Below are positions 1 to 8,306 of a stretch of DNA of 64,000 nucleotides, one piece after another. A program made the position numbers and the translations under genes. The notes beneath the pieces were generated by a model, which did not search any database, was not told the DNA's origin, and saw only the letters and a list, made by a program, of their open reading frames with translations. Positions within the stretch are counted from its first letter, which is position 1. Each line of letters opens with the position of its first letter. This stretch comes from Chryseobacterium sp. Leaf201 (GTDB lineage Bacteria > Bacteroidota > Bacteroidia > Flavobacteriales > Weeksellaceae). Location of the stretch: assembly GCF_001421435.1 (NCBI RefSeq), contig NZ_LMKA01000123.1, forward strand, positions 1 through 64,000, read 5' to 3'.

Positions 1-2627
1 AATTATCAAAAGATATTGAATTCTTGATAGAAAAATTTGGCTATCAAAAACATAACGCTTCTATTACAAATATCATATTATCATTATTAAGTAACACTTC
101 TAAACCTGAATTGCTAAAATCTATTATAAAAAAATATTTATCCATTGACCAAAAAGTAGAAATAAGAAATAAAAATGGTGTCGATTTTGAAAGATTAAAT
201 TATGAAAATCTATGTTTAAAGTATAACTGTTTAGGGTTCATTGATGATTCTAATGAGTTTACAGTAAGCCATAAACAGTGGCTGCATATTACTTGGGAAA
301 AAGATTTATTGAAATTAGTTGAAGAAATTCATTTTATAGAAGGTAAAGCCTATTATTATAAAGCATCAAACCTCCTTATAGAAAAATCAAGTTTTCTAAT
401 TGATAAAATACAAGAGATTATCAAAAGTATTAGTTTTACCTTTGATTATAGAAGCCATTGGGAAAGAAGCTATCAATTACCTGAACAAATTTTTCCTTTA
501 CTATATACAAAATTAGTAATGTTAATTAATGAGTTTGATAATGATCGATTAGATTTATTTTTAGAATCGGTGGAAATTAAATCTCCTAATCAAATGGGCC
601 TCTATACGGAAGGCTATCGAAAATCATTGCAAGAAATAATACAATTATTGATATTAATTCAATATGACAAAAACAAAATATTGCCATTAATTAAACTCTG
701 GCAAGAACATATTATAAATGGTGTTCAAAACAGATGGGAAAGAACAGAAGAATTGTTAAAAATTAATGAAGTATATGGAATTTTAAATTTTAAAACCGAA
801 TCAGAATCAGCATTTCAAGAAGTACTAAATACCTCAATGGGACCAAGCTGGTATAAAGAGGCACAATTAACACCAATTAATACAACTCTTAAAAATTTAA
901 AATCAGTTCCTAATAATAACATTCTTCAAGAATTTGCTTCAATTTTAGATTATGCATCAGGTGAAATGACATTTCAGAGATATGTTCAAGATAATAAAGA
1001 AAATTTCATAGGAGCTTTAATTAAAAATGAAAAATTAAAGGAAGCTTTAGAATATTATAAATTTGAAACTTTACCTCCTCCGAAAATATTAATTAGAAAT
1101 GCTGAAATTAGTTCGTTTGATGCACCTAGAGTTGGAGATGGTTATTGCTTAGGGGCAAGAAGTATAGTAGAACAAAGTGGCATTTTAGAAATTCTAAGAT
1201 ATTCCGAAATTGATCCTTATTTGAAGTGGGCATTATGTGAAGTTTTCACTATCAATGATGATAACTTTAGATATATAACTTATTTTGGTGGACAAATTTC
1301 AAATATTTTAAATGAAATAGAAAAACTAGAAGATGATAATATTGATAAAATAACTGAGAGTATTGCAGACTTAATCTCTAATTCTTTAATTACTATCGAC
1401 GATAGAAGAAGCTTACTAATTGAAATAGGAAAAGTACTAACAATAAGCAACGTTAAAAGATTACAAGGGTATTTGCTAAATCACAATATTAATTGGGGAC
1501 TAAATGAAGATCTTGAAAATAAAAGTGGAAACACTATAAAAGAAAAAAATAATTTTGATTTATTTAATGACTCAAATCCAAGCTCGGATATTGAAATGGA
1601 TATAAATCAAGGTATAAATTTATTCAAGGCAGAAAGGATAAGCATTTGGATGAATAATTATTCTAATTCTCATAAAAAAACTAAACAAAAACTAAAATCA
1701 CTTTTCCCAAACGATAAATCAGTAATAAAAAATATAAAAGAAAATATATTACAATTTGAGTATGAATCTTGGGACATGTGCGATGATATTATATGGTTTT
1801 TAGAAGATAAACTGAACAAGAATCAAATTGAAACGATATATAAAATAATTGCTGAACACTTTCATTTTATGGTTAGGTCTAATAGTGAAGTAAAAGAGAA
1901 ATATTCTTGGTTTGATTCGAGTTTTGACGATTACAACTCAAATGGACTAATTATTAATTTCATTATTTGGCATTTAAATCATCCTGTTAGTTATATTAGA
2001 GATAAAACTTTATATATTTTGGAAGAATTATCAAATTATTCTCCTCTAGTTATTGAGCATTTGATTAAAACTTGTATTTCCAACACACCAGATTTTTCAA
2101 CGGAATTATCTGGACTAATTTTAAAGGAAATTTCAATTAACAATCCTATTTTAATACAAGATTGCTTAATTAACAATCCAGAATTAGAAGATGAAATAAG
2201 CAAAATTAAACATTTTACTATCAAGAAAAATTTGTTAGATATGAGTATCAATCTCAATAAAATTGGATATAATCAATGTTATTCAAAAATTCAAAATTCA
2301 ATTCCTGAATCTGTTATTCTTACAGGAGAAGTATTTTTGGAAGAAGATTATATTGCATCTATACAAGATAGAATAGATGATTTAAATAATGAAATGTTAC
2401 TAGATAATAAATTTTGTTTAACATTTAATCAGCTAATGGATGAGTATTGTTACCCTTTGTCAAAAATTGAAGTAGCAAAATCTGATAAATATTTAAGTCG
2501 AAGTTTTTATAATGAAGATAGGATTATAGGAAGATACCAATGTATTTTAAGACATGCTTTAAATAATGCCATACTTCATAGAATGGATAAGAACAATATT
2601 GACCACATTTATAACATAATAAATTAA
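1..2627 (+). CDS. Large helical protein, C-terminal part; possible STAND-type defence effector (5' partial)
   Basis: The frame is open from base 3 to the stop at 2625-2627 with no stop upstream, so the true start is almost certainly outside the window; 874 residues are visible, and a TTG at 24 is only the first possible start inside it. No P-loop or catalytic motif is visible. The protein is mostly predicted helix, rich in Lys, Asn, Ile and Glu, with a conserved-looking central stretch (GDGYCLGARSIVEQSGILEI, about residues 380-400). Large helical C-terminal regions like this are typical of STAND NTPases, whose ATPase would lie upstream of base 1; this is inference from size, context and the small genes that follow. 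The gene ends 5 bp before the next one, so it probably leads an operon. I do not recognise the family with certainty. Confidence 0.6.
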   Translation, partial: LSKDIEFLIEKFGYQKHNASITNIILSLLSNTSKPELLKSIIKKYLSIDQKVEIRNKNGVDFERLNYENLCLKYNCLGFIDDSNEFTVSHKQWLHITWEKDLLKLVEEIHFIEGKAYYYKASNLLIEKSSFLIDKIQEIIKSISFTFDYRSHWERSYQLPEQIFPLLYTKLVMLINEFDNDRLDLFLESVEIKSPNQMGLYTEGYRKSLQEIIQLLILIQYDKNKILPLIKLWQEHIINGVQNRWERTEELLKINEVYGILNFKTESESAFQEVLNTSMGPSWYKEAQLTPINTTLKNLKSVPNNNILQEFASILDYASGEMTFQRYVQDNKENFIGALIKNEKLKEALEYYKFETLPPPKILIRNAEISSFDAPRVGDGYCLGARSIVEQSGILEILRYSEIDPYLKWALCEVFTINDDNFRYITYFGGQISNILNEIEKLEDDNIDKITESIADLISNSLITIDDRRSLLIEIGKVLTISNVKRLQGYLLNHNINWGLNEDLENKSGNTIKEKNNFDLFNDSNPSSDIEMDINQGINLFKAERISIWMNNYSNSHKKTKQKLKSLFPNDKSVIKNIKENILQFEYESWDMCDDIIWFLEDKLNKNQIETIYKIIAEHFHFMVRSNSEVKEKYSWFDSSFDDYNSNGLIINFIIWHLNHPVSYIRDKTLYILEELSNYSPLVIEHLIKTCISNTPDFSTELSGLILKEISINNPILIQDCLINNPELEDEISKIKHFTIKKNLLDMSINLNKIGYNQCYSKIQNSIPESVILTGEVFLEEDYIASIQDRIDDLNNEMLLDNKFCLTFNQLMDEYCYPLSKIEVAKSDKYLSRSFYNEDRIIGRYQCILRHALNNAILHRMDKNNIDHIYNIIN

Positions 2628-2632
2628 ATAAA

Positions 2633-2854
2633 ATGTTCGACAGCTGTAAAAACATACGAGATTCAAGATTAGAGTTTGAAAGAGAAATATATATTTCTGT
2701 TGATGCAATCCAAAATAAAAAAGTTAATATTACAAGTCCAAGAACAATAAAAAGTTTTTCTAAAGCAAGAAAATGTCCTAATAATAGAATTGATTTAATT
2801 TCTATTGATGAATCTTTTAGAAGTGTTGCCCTATTAACAAGAGTTAAATATTAG
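2633..2854 (+). CDS. Small protein, first of three tandem paralogues
   Basis: This 73-residue protein starts 5 bp after the large upstream gene and stops 1 bp before the next, so the genes look co-transcribed. It aligns with its neighbour along most of its length: an N-terminal RDSR(L/V)(E/D)FERE block and a C-terminal KAR..PN.RI(D/N)L(I/L)(S/T)I(D/N)E block. No transmembrane segment, signal peptide or catalytic motif is visible. The function is unknown; the tight coupling suggests an accessory or regulator of the large upstream protein. Confidence 0.7.
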   Translation: MFDSCKNIRDSRLEFEREIYISVDAIQNKKVNITSPRTIKSFSKARKCPNNRIDLISIDESFRSVALLTRVKY

Positions 2855-2855
2855 A

Positions 2856-3128
2856 ATGTATAAAAGTAGAAAGGGAAATAGGGACTCAAGAGTTGATTTT
2901 GAGAGAGAACTAAATATTTTAGGTGAAAATATTATGACCGGTAAATTAAGTATTTCTAACCACTTGAGACATCTTGGAAAAGAGATTACAAAAGCTAGGT
3001 ATGCTCCGAACAAAAGAATTAATTTATTAACAATAAATGAAATGATTAGAACTTTTGCAATGAGTGCAAACTTTCCTGATTTAGATAATTTTGAAACTGA
3101 AAATGAAACAAATAACGAAAATGAATAG
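2856..3128 (+). CDS. Small protein, second of three tandem paralogues
   Basis: This 90-residue protein begins 1 bp after the preceding stop codon. It shares the RDSRVDFERE N-terminal block and the C-terminal KARYAPNKRINLLTINEMIR block with its upstream neighbour and ends in an acidic Asn/Glu-rich tail. The stop codon overlaps the start of the third paralogue (ATG at 3121 inside the last codons), which suggests translational coupling. No known domain is recognised. Confidence 0.7.
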   Translation: MYKSRKGNRDSRVDFERELNILGENIMTGKLSISNHLRHLGKEITKARYAPNKRINLLTINEMIRTFAMSANFPDLDNFETENETNNENE

Positions 3129-3369
3129 TAAAAAATATGGAATGCCTCCTCCTATGAATAGGACAGAAATGGAGCATAATTTGAATTTAGTAATTGAAGA
3201 TTTTAATAACAAAATAGATTCTGGTAATGAAGGCCTTATTCAAAATGTAATGTGGGCAACTTATCCTCATTTAAAAGAGGTTAAGAAAACGCCAAATTTT
3301 AGAATAAATTTGCTTACTGTAAATGAAAGGATTAGACTTCAGGCTAATATGCAGAAATGGATGAAGTGA
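3121..3369 (+). CDS. Small protein, third of three tandem paralogues
   Basis: I place the start at ATG 3121, which overlaps the previous gene by 8 bp, rather than at an in-frame ATG 30 bp upstream; this gives 82 residues and begins just before a PPPMNRTEME stretch. The C-terminal block TPNFRINLLTVNERIRLQAN matches the same region of the two preceding proteins, while the N-terminus has diverged. It is the last gene of the group and is followed by a hairpin at 3401-3435. The function is unknown. Confidence 0.65.
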   Translation: MNSKKYGMPPPMNRTEMEHNLNLVIEDFNNKIDSGNEGLIQNVMWATYPHLKEVKKTPNFRINLLTVNERIRLQANMQKWMK

Positions 3370-3400
3370 GATATAAATTTTAAAATTTACAACTATAATT

Positions 3401-3435
3401 AAACCGCAATTATTGAAAGTAAATATTTGCGGTTT
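3401..3435 (+). terminator. Hairpin after the small paralogues
   Basis: AAACCGCAA at 3401-3409 pairs perfectly with TTGCGGTTT at 3427-3435 across a 17-nt loop, 32 bp after the third paralogue. It is followed by AATTTG rather than a long T run, so termination efficiency is uncertain. Confidence 0.45.
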
Positions 3436-3541
3436 AATTTGTAAGCTAAGTTGTTTTAGATTTTCTTTTGGAGTAAGTAGAAATTTAATACAATACAAAT
3501 TTTGTGTTTAGCACTTCAGTCGCACTATTTCAAAACCCATT

Positions 3542-4075
3542 TTACCAAGCATTTTGTTCTTTACCGAAGTTATCATTATTTCCAAAATTGGGAGTCATTC
3601 CAACGAAGATGCCTTTGTGTTTTAAGTACAGTTCGTCCATTTCGTATAAGTCAACAGGTTGTAGAATTAGGAACCCGTGATTTCTTAGAATTAGTTTTGT
3701 ATGTTTACCAACATATTTCATACCTTTAAAAGATCTGCGTCTGAATGGAAAAATGTGCCAATTGAAAACATAGTCATATTCGATTTCAAATGTTATTTTA
3801 ATTTTAGTCTTAGGAACTTCAAATGTAATTTCCGGGAATTCTATTTTGCCTTTTAAGTCATAATATTCTCCATCTAGTTCAAAAGGAAATACTATGTCTG
3901 TATGCTTTAGATAATCAATTAATTCAATTGGATGTAAAAAAATTTCTAATATAGGAATTGTAAACAAAATAGATTGATTTCCATATTCCCCTTGCTCAGA
4001 TGTAAAGACGAGTCCCGGCTTTCCTTCAGCTTCTTGACCATATGTCATTTGATAAATTGGAATTCTAGAACTCAT
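3542..4075 (-). CDS. Hypothetical partner of the ADP-ribosyltransferase-like gene
   Basis: This 177-residue protein has no motif I recognise. It is rich in beta-forming and aromatic residues with alternating charges (for example ITFEVPKTKIKITFEIEYDY), has no signal peptide or membrane segment, and is probably a soluble beta-rich protein. Its ATG overlaps the stop codon of the upstream DUF3990-like gene in an ATGA junction, so the two are translated together. By position it could be an antitoxin, immunity factor or substrate-recognition partner; the sequence alone does not decide this. Confidence 0.65.
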   Translation of the reverse strand: MSSRIPIYQMTYGQEAEGKPGLVFTSEQGEYGNQSILFTIPILEIFLHPIELIDYLKHTDIVFPFELDGEYYDLKGKIEFPEITFEVPKTKIKITFEIEYDYVFNWHIFPFRRRSFKGMKYVGKHTKLILRNHGFLILQPVDLYEMDELYLKHKGIFVGMTPNFGNNDNFGKEQNAW

Positions 4076-4488
4076 AAAATTTGTTTTATAGAATTGTTAT
4101 TAAGTGTACTTTGTGCGTTTTGGGATTCAAACTTGTATTGATAAGAGAAATCAATAGTCGCAAAAGGGGCACAAACAACATCAACATTAAATAAATGTTG
4201 AAACGCTCGTGATCTTGTTATCAAACTTTGCCATAATCTATATACATATTGTCTCCGATTTAAAACTTTCGTGTTTAAGCTAACATATGCTGAGTCGTCG
4301 ATGTCAAACTTTATAACCACACCATTTGTTCCAAATTTACCTCGGGATAATGAAGCTGCAAGCGCTATATTTTCACCAAGGTAAAATCCTCTACCTAATT
4401 CTCCACCTCCCCTTTTTACGTCAATATTTGATGGTGTTCCAACAATATTGCTAGCTGATGTCCTGTCTGTCCCGTGAAATGCAATCAT
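4072..4488 (-). CDS. DUF3990-type ADP-ribosyltransferase-like protein
   Basis: The 138-residue protein opens with AFHGTDRTSASNIV and continues with GGGELGRGFYLGENIALA, the pattern of DUF3990 proteins, which have an ADP-ribosyltransferase fold: the HGT strand contacts NAD and the G.GFYLG segment follows it. Family members are toxins or NAD-using modifiers in toxin-antitoxin and anti-phage loci. The later part has VIKFDIDD and a C-terminal helix. No secretion signal is visible, so it acts in the cytoplasm. It overlaps its downstream partner by 4 bp (ATGA). A toxin role is inferred from family and context; the catalytic Glu is not obvious to me. Confidence 0.7.
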   Translation of the reverse strand: MIAFHGTDRTSASNIVGTPSNIDVKRGGGELGRGFYLGENIALAASLSRGKFGTNGVVIKFDIDDSAYVSLNTKVLNRRQYVYRLWQSLITRSRAFQHLFNVDVVCAPFATIDFSYQYKFESQNAQSTLNNNSIKQIL

Positions 4489-4873
4489 ATTTTCAAATTT
4501 TTAATTTTAAATCGGTTTAAGTTTGTCGCTAAAGGATGCCAGATAATTTCCTTATTTACGCATTGCGTCAATCTGATTTATATAAATTTCGTAAAGATAT
4601 TTCTGTTGCTACTTGAAAATTAATTTTTAATTGTAATTAGTAGGTTGTTACAAATTTTTCACATTTTAACTTTCTTTCGATTGACAAATGTTTTGCATTA
4701 TTAAATATTTTACTTTCAGTTTAAGAAATCGATTAAAGATAATTATTCTAGCATAAAAACAATGACCGAATAACGTAGATAAAGTCTACAGATTATAAAT
4801 ATCATAGAGTAAACCAATTTTCAGTCTTTAAAAATTAGAAACAGCTATCTTTTTAACGGTATTGATTATTTCT
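4489..4873. other. 385-bp intergenic region between two minus-strand units
   Basis: This A+T-rich stretch should hold the promoter of the ADP-ribosyltransferase-like pair, but I find no clear TAnnTTTG box on the minus strand. A 26-codon plus-strand frame (4536-4616) preceded by AAAGG is too short to call. No RNA gene or strong hairpin stands out. Confidence 0.5.
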
Positions 4874-6157
4874 TTATTGAAAATTATAAAAACTTTCTAT
4901 TTCAAACTTTGCTGTTAAGAGTCCTTCATTAATTTCTGCTTGTAGATTTGTTAACAATGTTCCTATACTTTCCTGATTACCATCAACCAATAGATTATTA
5001 TATTGACTTTTAACTTCGGAAGAAAATTCTATAGCCCTCTGTTTAACTAAAATAATATCTTTTCTTATGTTACTAGCAAATGCAATAATTGGAGCTAAAG
5101 AAGGATCAAAAGAATCACTACTTCTTAATTTCAACGCTTGTTCAATAAAATTCTTCAATAATTTCTCATCAATTTCTTGCCAATCTGTTTCTGAAATAGG
5201 ATTACCATATTGATCATAACTGGAGTCTATTATTTCATAATTAACCCTAATTGCCTCATTAGCTATGATTGCTACAGGGTGAGATAATTTACCTTCATAA
5301 TTAAGTATAAGATTAGCATTAGAATCCAAAAACTGAAGTATTTTATTTCTAATATTCATTTTCTCTTCAAAAGATTCCTTGCTGAAGTTTTGAACTTTAG
5401 AATAGAAATCTTGAAAAAATTCAGGTAAAAAATCCAAAATATTATAAAGTCTACTAAAATTTTTGCTCTGATCATTTATATTAAAAAAACGAAAACCTTT
5501 ATACACTGCTAACCTATCTATTTCTAGAATTCTTAAATAATCTCGGGAAGGTGTTCTTCTGAGAATATGAGACTTAAACGGTTCATCATGCAGATCTTGT
5601 CCATAATTATGGATTTTTTCACCTTTTTCATTAATGTCTTCTAATATAGAATTTAGATTGACTGTAAGCAACTCCAATTTGTGATAAGAATCTAACTTTT
5701 CGTTTCTTATATCTCTAAGTCTATCCTCTTTCAGACTTTTATCAAATTGGTCTTTTGCTTCATTAATTTGTTTTTTAAAAATTGAAACTTGCAATTTATT
5801 AGCTTTATACTGCATATAGAAAGCTAAACCTGTAACAACTACAGCTGCTGAATTAATAAATGGATTTGTTATTCCTCCGATTGTATCACCTATATAACCG
5901 GTTTCTTTTGGATCGAAAAAAAACATAAATCCAGGTCTAGTAAATAATGGTATTGCTATTATAGAACAAATTAAAAAGGTGATAGCTATCAATATTAAAA
6001 AAATGACTTTCTGTGAGAGACTTGTTTTATAATCATTATCCTCATTAATGAAGAAGCGATTGAATATCTCACCACTTATGTGATACATAAAACTGATGAT
6101 AAATAGTATAAGGAATAACAAGAAAAGTAATATTCCTAAGGAATTTGTTTCAAGCAT
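4874..6157 (-). CDS. AbiC-like (putAbiC) phage abortive infection membrane protein
   Basis: The 427-residue protein has hydrophobic segments at about residues 7-25, 51-71 and 98-115, then a probable coiled coil (about 118-150) and a long soluble helical domain. The stretch GYIGDTIGGITNPFINSAAV followed by AFYMQYKANK is the signature of the putative phage abortive infection family (putAbiC), in which an N-terminal membrane anchor carries a cytoplasmic C-terminal region. Such proteins are thought to stop phage propagation at the cost of the host cell. It sits alone with its own intergenic regions next to a HEPN gene on the same strand. The family call is good; the trigger and mechanism are unknown. 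Confidence 0.75.
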   Translation of the reverse strand: MLETNSLGILLFLLFLILFIISFMYHISGEIFNRFFINEDNDYKTSLSQKVIFLILIAITFLICSIIAIPLFTRPGFMFFFDPKETGYIGDTIGGITNPFINSAAVVVTGLAFYMQYKANKLQVSIFKKQINEAKDQFDKSLKEDRLRDIRNEKLDSYHKLELLTVNLNSILEDINEKGEKIHNYGQDLHDEPFKSHILRRTPSRDYLRILEIDRLAVYKGFRFFNINDQSKNFSRLYNILDFLPEFFQDFYSKVQNFSKESFEEKMNIRNKILQFLDSNANLILNYEGKLSHPVAIIANEAIRVNYEIIDSSYDQYGNPISETDWQEIDEKLLKNFIEQALKLRSSDSFDPSLAPIIAFASNIRKDIILVKQRAIEFSSEVKSQYNNLLVDGNQESIGTLLTNLQAEINEGLLTAKFEIESFYNFQ

Positions 6158-6320
6158 AAATCTACATTTTTATATTTTTGAATATATTATTTTAATCGTT
6201 TTTTAAGATTTCATTTGATAGTGATTATTGAAATATTTAGTCCCATCAGAATAGCTATCAATACTGAAGAACTAAGACTTTTATCACGGTTTGAATTCTA
6301 AGTATTCATTATTTCCGAAA

Positions 6321-7763
6321 TTATTTGAACAGAATATCATCAATTGCTTTAATATCATCAATACTGCTTTCAAGTAAAACAAGCAAACAATGTCTTAGTA
6401 AATCGAATGAAATTTTAATTATTTCTAAATCTTCTGTATTTTCAAGAGTAATCTTTTTAGTTTTTTCAATTCGTTTAACCTCTCCATGAATTACGGCGCT
6501 TCTATAATCATATATTTTTTTGCAAAGCTCATACACTTCTCTAGCTTTAAAATTATTAAAAGATTTAATTTTGCAGAGTTGGGAGGCTCTTATAGAAAGT
6601 CTATATGTAATTTCTGACTTAGAATCATTAGTTAAAAGACTTTCTAATGCACTAGTAATATCAAGTATGCTATCTTCATCATTTTTTCTAAGTGATGCGG
6701 AATTTAATTTTTTAGTTGCAAACTCGTATTTAGGGATATCATTTAATTTTTTGAAAATTGTTGAAAATTGACTTAATTCCAAACTCGTAATTAATTTCAC
6801 TTCTTTCAACCATCCATAATTCTCAAATTTATCAGGATATTTACGTTCAGTTACAACATACATATCACTTAAGTCTGTTTTAAAAATTCTCTTACTATCT
6901 GTTGGACGAGAAATTATTTGACAATACCCGGTCTCAGCTTGGGAAATTAATCTTAGTATGGCAAAGAGCTTTTCAATTACATTAATTGGTTGAGAATAAG
7001 CCATCACATCGTTTAGAATTTCACTTATATTTTCACTTTTTATATTGTCAATTGACCAATTTCTTAAGATAAAGGCGTGAGTTGCTGCTCCTATTACGGT
7101 TTTATGTGTAGATGTTGTGTAGCTAGCCTGAATATTTCTTGATAATTGAGTTTTATTATCCATTTTTATTATACTGATAGACTCATTTATATCAAAGTTT
7201 TCAAAATCAAATGATATATATAAAATGGGTACAATTATATCAAAGTTTAATTTTTTACTTATAATTGAATTTACATATAATTCATATTCTCTTTCAAAAT
7301 TACTTTGCTCAAATTCCAAAGAATAAGAATGAATATAAGAATCAACAAAATTACTCAGAAAGAAGTAACTATTGAATAGGATATAAGCTTTAACAACATC
7401 ATCAGTTAATGGTTTATTAAATCTATTAAATTCATAAATCTCAAAATATTCTTTTAAAAAAGCACTTTCTTTTATAAAATCATGATAATTTACAAAAGAA
7501 TGAATTGTGAGATATTTTTCATCTTTTATGAAAATTTTAGAGAAATTTCTTTTACCACTATTTTTTAAATAAAATGATGGTAATCCATTTTTAAAAAATG
7601 AAATACTTGGATATTCATCATGATTGTCAAACATAGACATCCATGAATTATCTTTTTCATCTTCTATTTTTTTTTTAACAATATCTAATCCATCTATAAG
7701 ACATCTTTTTAGTAACTCTTTAAAATCGGCTATGTTTAAATTATGATCTTTCATTATTATCAT
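6321..7763 (-). CDS. ApeA-type HEPN domain protein, probable abortive infection RNase
   Basis: This 480-residue protein ends in a helical domain containing DYRSAVIHG (Arg421 and His426), the R-x4-H active-site motif of HEPN ribonucleases. The arrangement of a long divergent N-terminal region followed by a helix with DITSALESLL, then LCKKIYDYRSAVIHGE, fits ApeA-like proteins, where HEPN cleaves host RNA or tRNA after phage sensing. The start is either ATG 7763 or ATG 7754 (MIIMKD). A possible TATTTTTG box on the minus strand lies at 7781-7788. It belongs with the neighbouring AbiC-like gene as defence cargo. RNase activity is inferred from the motif. Confidence 0.75.
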   Translation of the reverse strand: MIIMKDHNLNIADFKELLKRCLIDGLDIVKKKIEDEKDNSWMSMFDNHDEYPSISFFKNGLPSFYLKNSGKRNFSKIFIKDEKYLTIHSFVNYHDFIKESAFLKEYFEIYEFNRFNKPLTDDVVKAYILFNSYFFLSNFVDSYIHSYSLEFEQSNFEREYELYVNSIISKKLNFDIIVPILYISFDFENFDINESISIIKMDNKTQLSRNIQASYTTSTHKTVIGAATHAFILRNWSIDNIKSENISEILNDVMAYSQPINVIEKLFAILRLISQAETGYCQIISRPTDSKRIFKTDLSDMYVVTERKYPDKFENYGWLKEVKLITSLELSQFSTIFKKLNDIPKYEFATKKLNSASLRKNDEDSILDITSALESLLTNDSKSEITYRLSIRASQLCKIKSFNNFKAREVYELCKKIYDYRSAVIHGEVKRIEKTKKITLENTEDLEIIKISFDLLRHCLLVLLESSIDDIKAIDDILFK

Positions 7764-7940
7764 TTAAATTATAGGATATTCAAAAATATAGTTGTAGTAC
7801 GCAATCTATTGACGTAGATAATTTTTTAACCATTGTCCTCAATAATTCTTTCTTCATTAGATTGTCTAGAATTTTGGCGTACTGATAAACTGACTAAAAT
7901 ATCTATATTCAAAATACTCTCATCAGTTTTACAAAATAAA

Positions 7941-7966
7941 AAAATACCAACTGCTGTCGGTATTTT
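7941..7966 (-). terminator. Rho-independent terminator of the small HTH gene
   Basis: AAAATACC (7941-7948) and GGTATTTT (7959-7966) form an 8-bp stem with a 10-nt loop. Read on the minus strand the hairpin runs directly into a T-rich tract and overlaps the stop codon of the HTH gene at 7965. Confidence 0.7.
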
Positions 7967-8198
7967 ATTCATTAATGAGGTTAAAAAATTGTTCAAGAGT
8001 AAGTTTTCTTGCTTTACAAATTCTATAAAGTGTTTCAACAGGAATTCTATATGTACCATCACTCTTGATTTTCCGTACAGTACTTTCTTCAATATCGTGG
8101 TTTTTAGCAAACGAGTTCTGTGACTTATTTTCTTTAAGCCAAGGAATCAACCAATTTTTAGTTATATACGAACAGATTTTCTCGTTTATGTCAATCAT
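7965..8198 (-). CDS. Small XRE-like helix-turn-helix regulator
   Basis: This 77-residue protein is essentially one DNA-binding domain. SFAKNHDIEESTVRKIKSD (about residues 28-46) reads as a helix-turn-helix with its recognition helix, and the next part, IPVETLYRICKARKLTLEQF, matches the last helices of Cro/CI-type regulators. It diverges from the sigma/dCas12f operon, and three dyads lie in the shared intergenic region (8199-8222, 8230-8249, 8281-8296), the first directly beside its start codon. I infer autoregulation and control of the divergent promoter; an independent regulator of the island is the alternative. Confidence 0.75.
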   Translation of the reverse strand: MIDINEKICSYITKNWLIPWLKENKSQNSFAKNHDIEESTVRKIKSDGTYRIPVETLYRICKARKLTLEQFFNLINE

Positions 8199-8222
8199 AT
8201 AACAAAAGAAATATTTTGTTAT
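8199..8222. promoter_or_regulatory. Operator-like dyad beside the HTH start codon
   Basis: ATAACAAAA (8199-8207) and TTTTGTTAT (8214-8222) are perfect 9-bp inverted repeats separated by 6 bp, immediately upstream of the HTH gene's ATG. Binding here would block its translation start region or promoter. Confidence 0.5.
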
Positions 8223-8229
8223 TGAAATT

Positions 8230-8249
8230 TTACGGTCGAACGACCGTAA
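8230..8249. promoter_or_regulatory. Operator-like dyad TTACGGTCG-AA-CGACCGTAA
   Basis: Perfect 9-bp arms flank an AA centre. The dyad is more G+C-rich than its surroundings and lies between the HTH gene and the sigma/dCas12f promoter, about 20 bp upstream of the -33 box. Confidence 0.55.
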
Positions 8250-8268
8250 TTAAATTATTTTTGTTATA

Positions 8269-8300
8269 TTTGTAATACAAGTTACAAGAGTGTAACTTTG
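8269..8300 (+). promoter_or_regulatory. Bacteroidota promoter of the leader RNA and sigma/dCas12f operon
   Basis: TTTG at 8269-8272 is followed after 20 bp by TAACTTTG at 8293-8300, matching the Bacteroidota consensus TTTG-(19-21)-TAnnTTTG. The expected transcription start is near 8306, shortly before the structured RNA. A GTTACA-agag-TGTAAC dyad (8281-8296) overlaps the -7 box and could be an operator. Confidence 0.75.
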
Positions 8301-8306
8301 CGATAG

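Noticed and set aside
3502-3729. 75-codon plus-strand frame
   Set aside because: It is antisense to the end of the gene at 3542-4075 and has no supporting context.
4536-4616. 26-codon frame with an AAAGG before ATG
   Set aside because: Too short, no neighbours on its strand and no conserved feature; a chance frame is as likely.
7826-8110. 94-codon minus-strand frame overlapping the HTH gene
   Set aside because: It crosses the terminator of the HTH gene and is out of frame with it; the 77-aa HTH frame has a recognisable domain.
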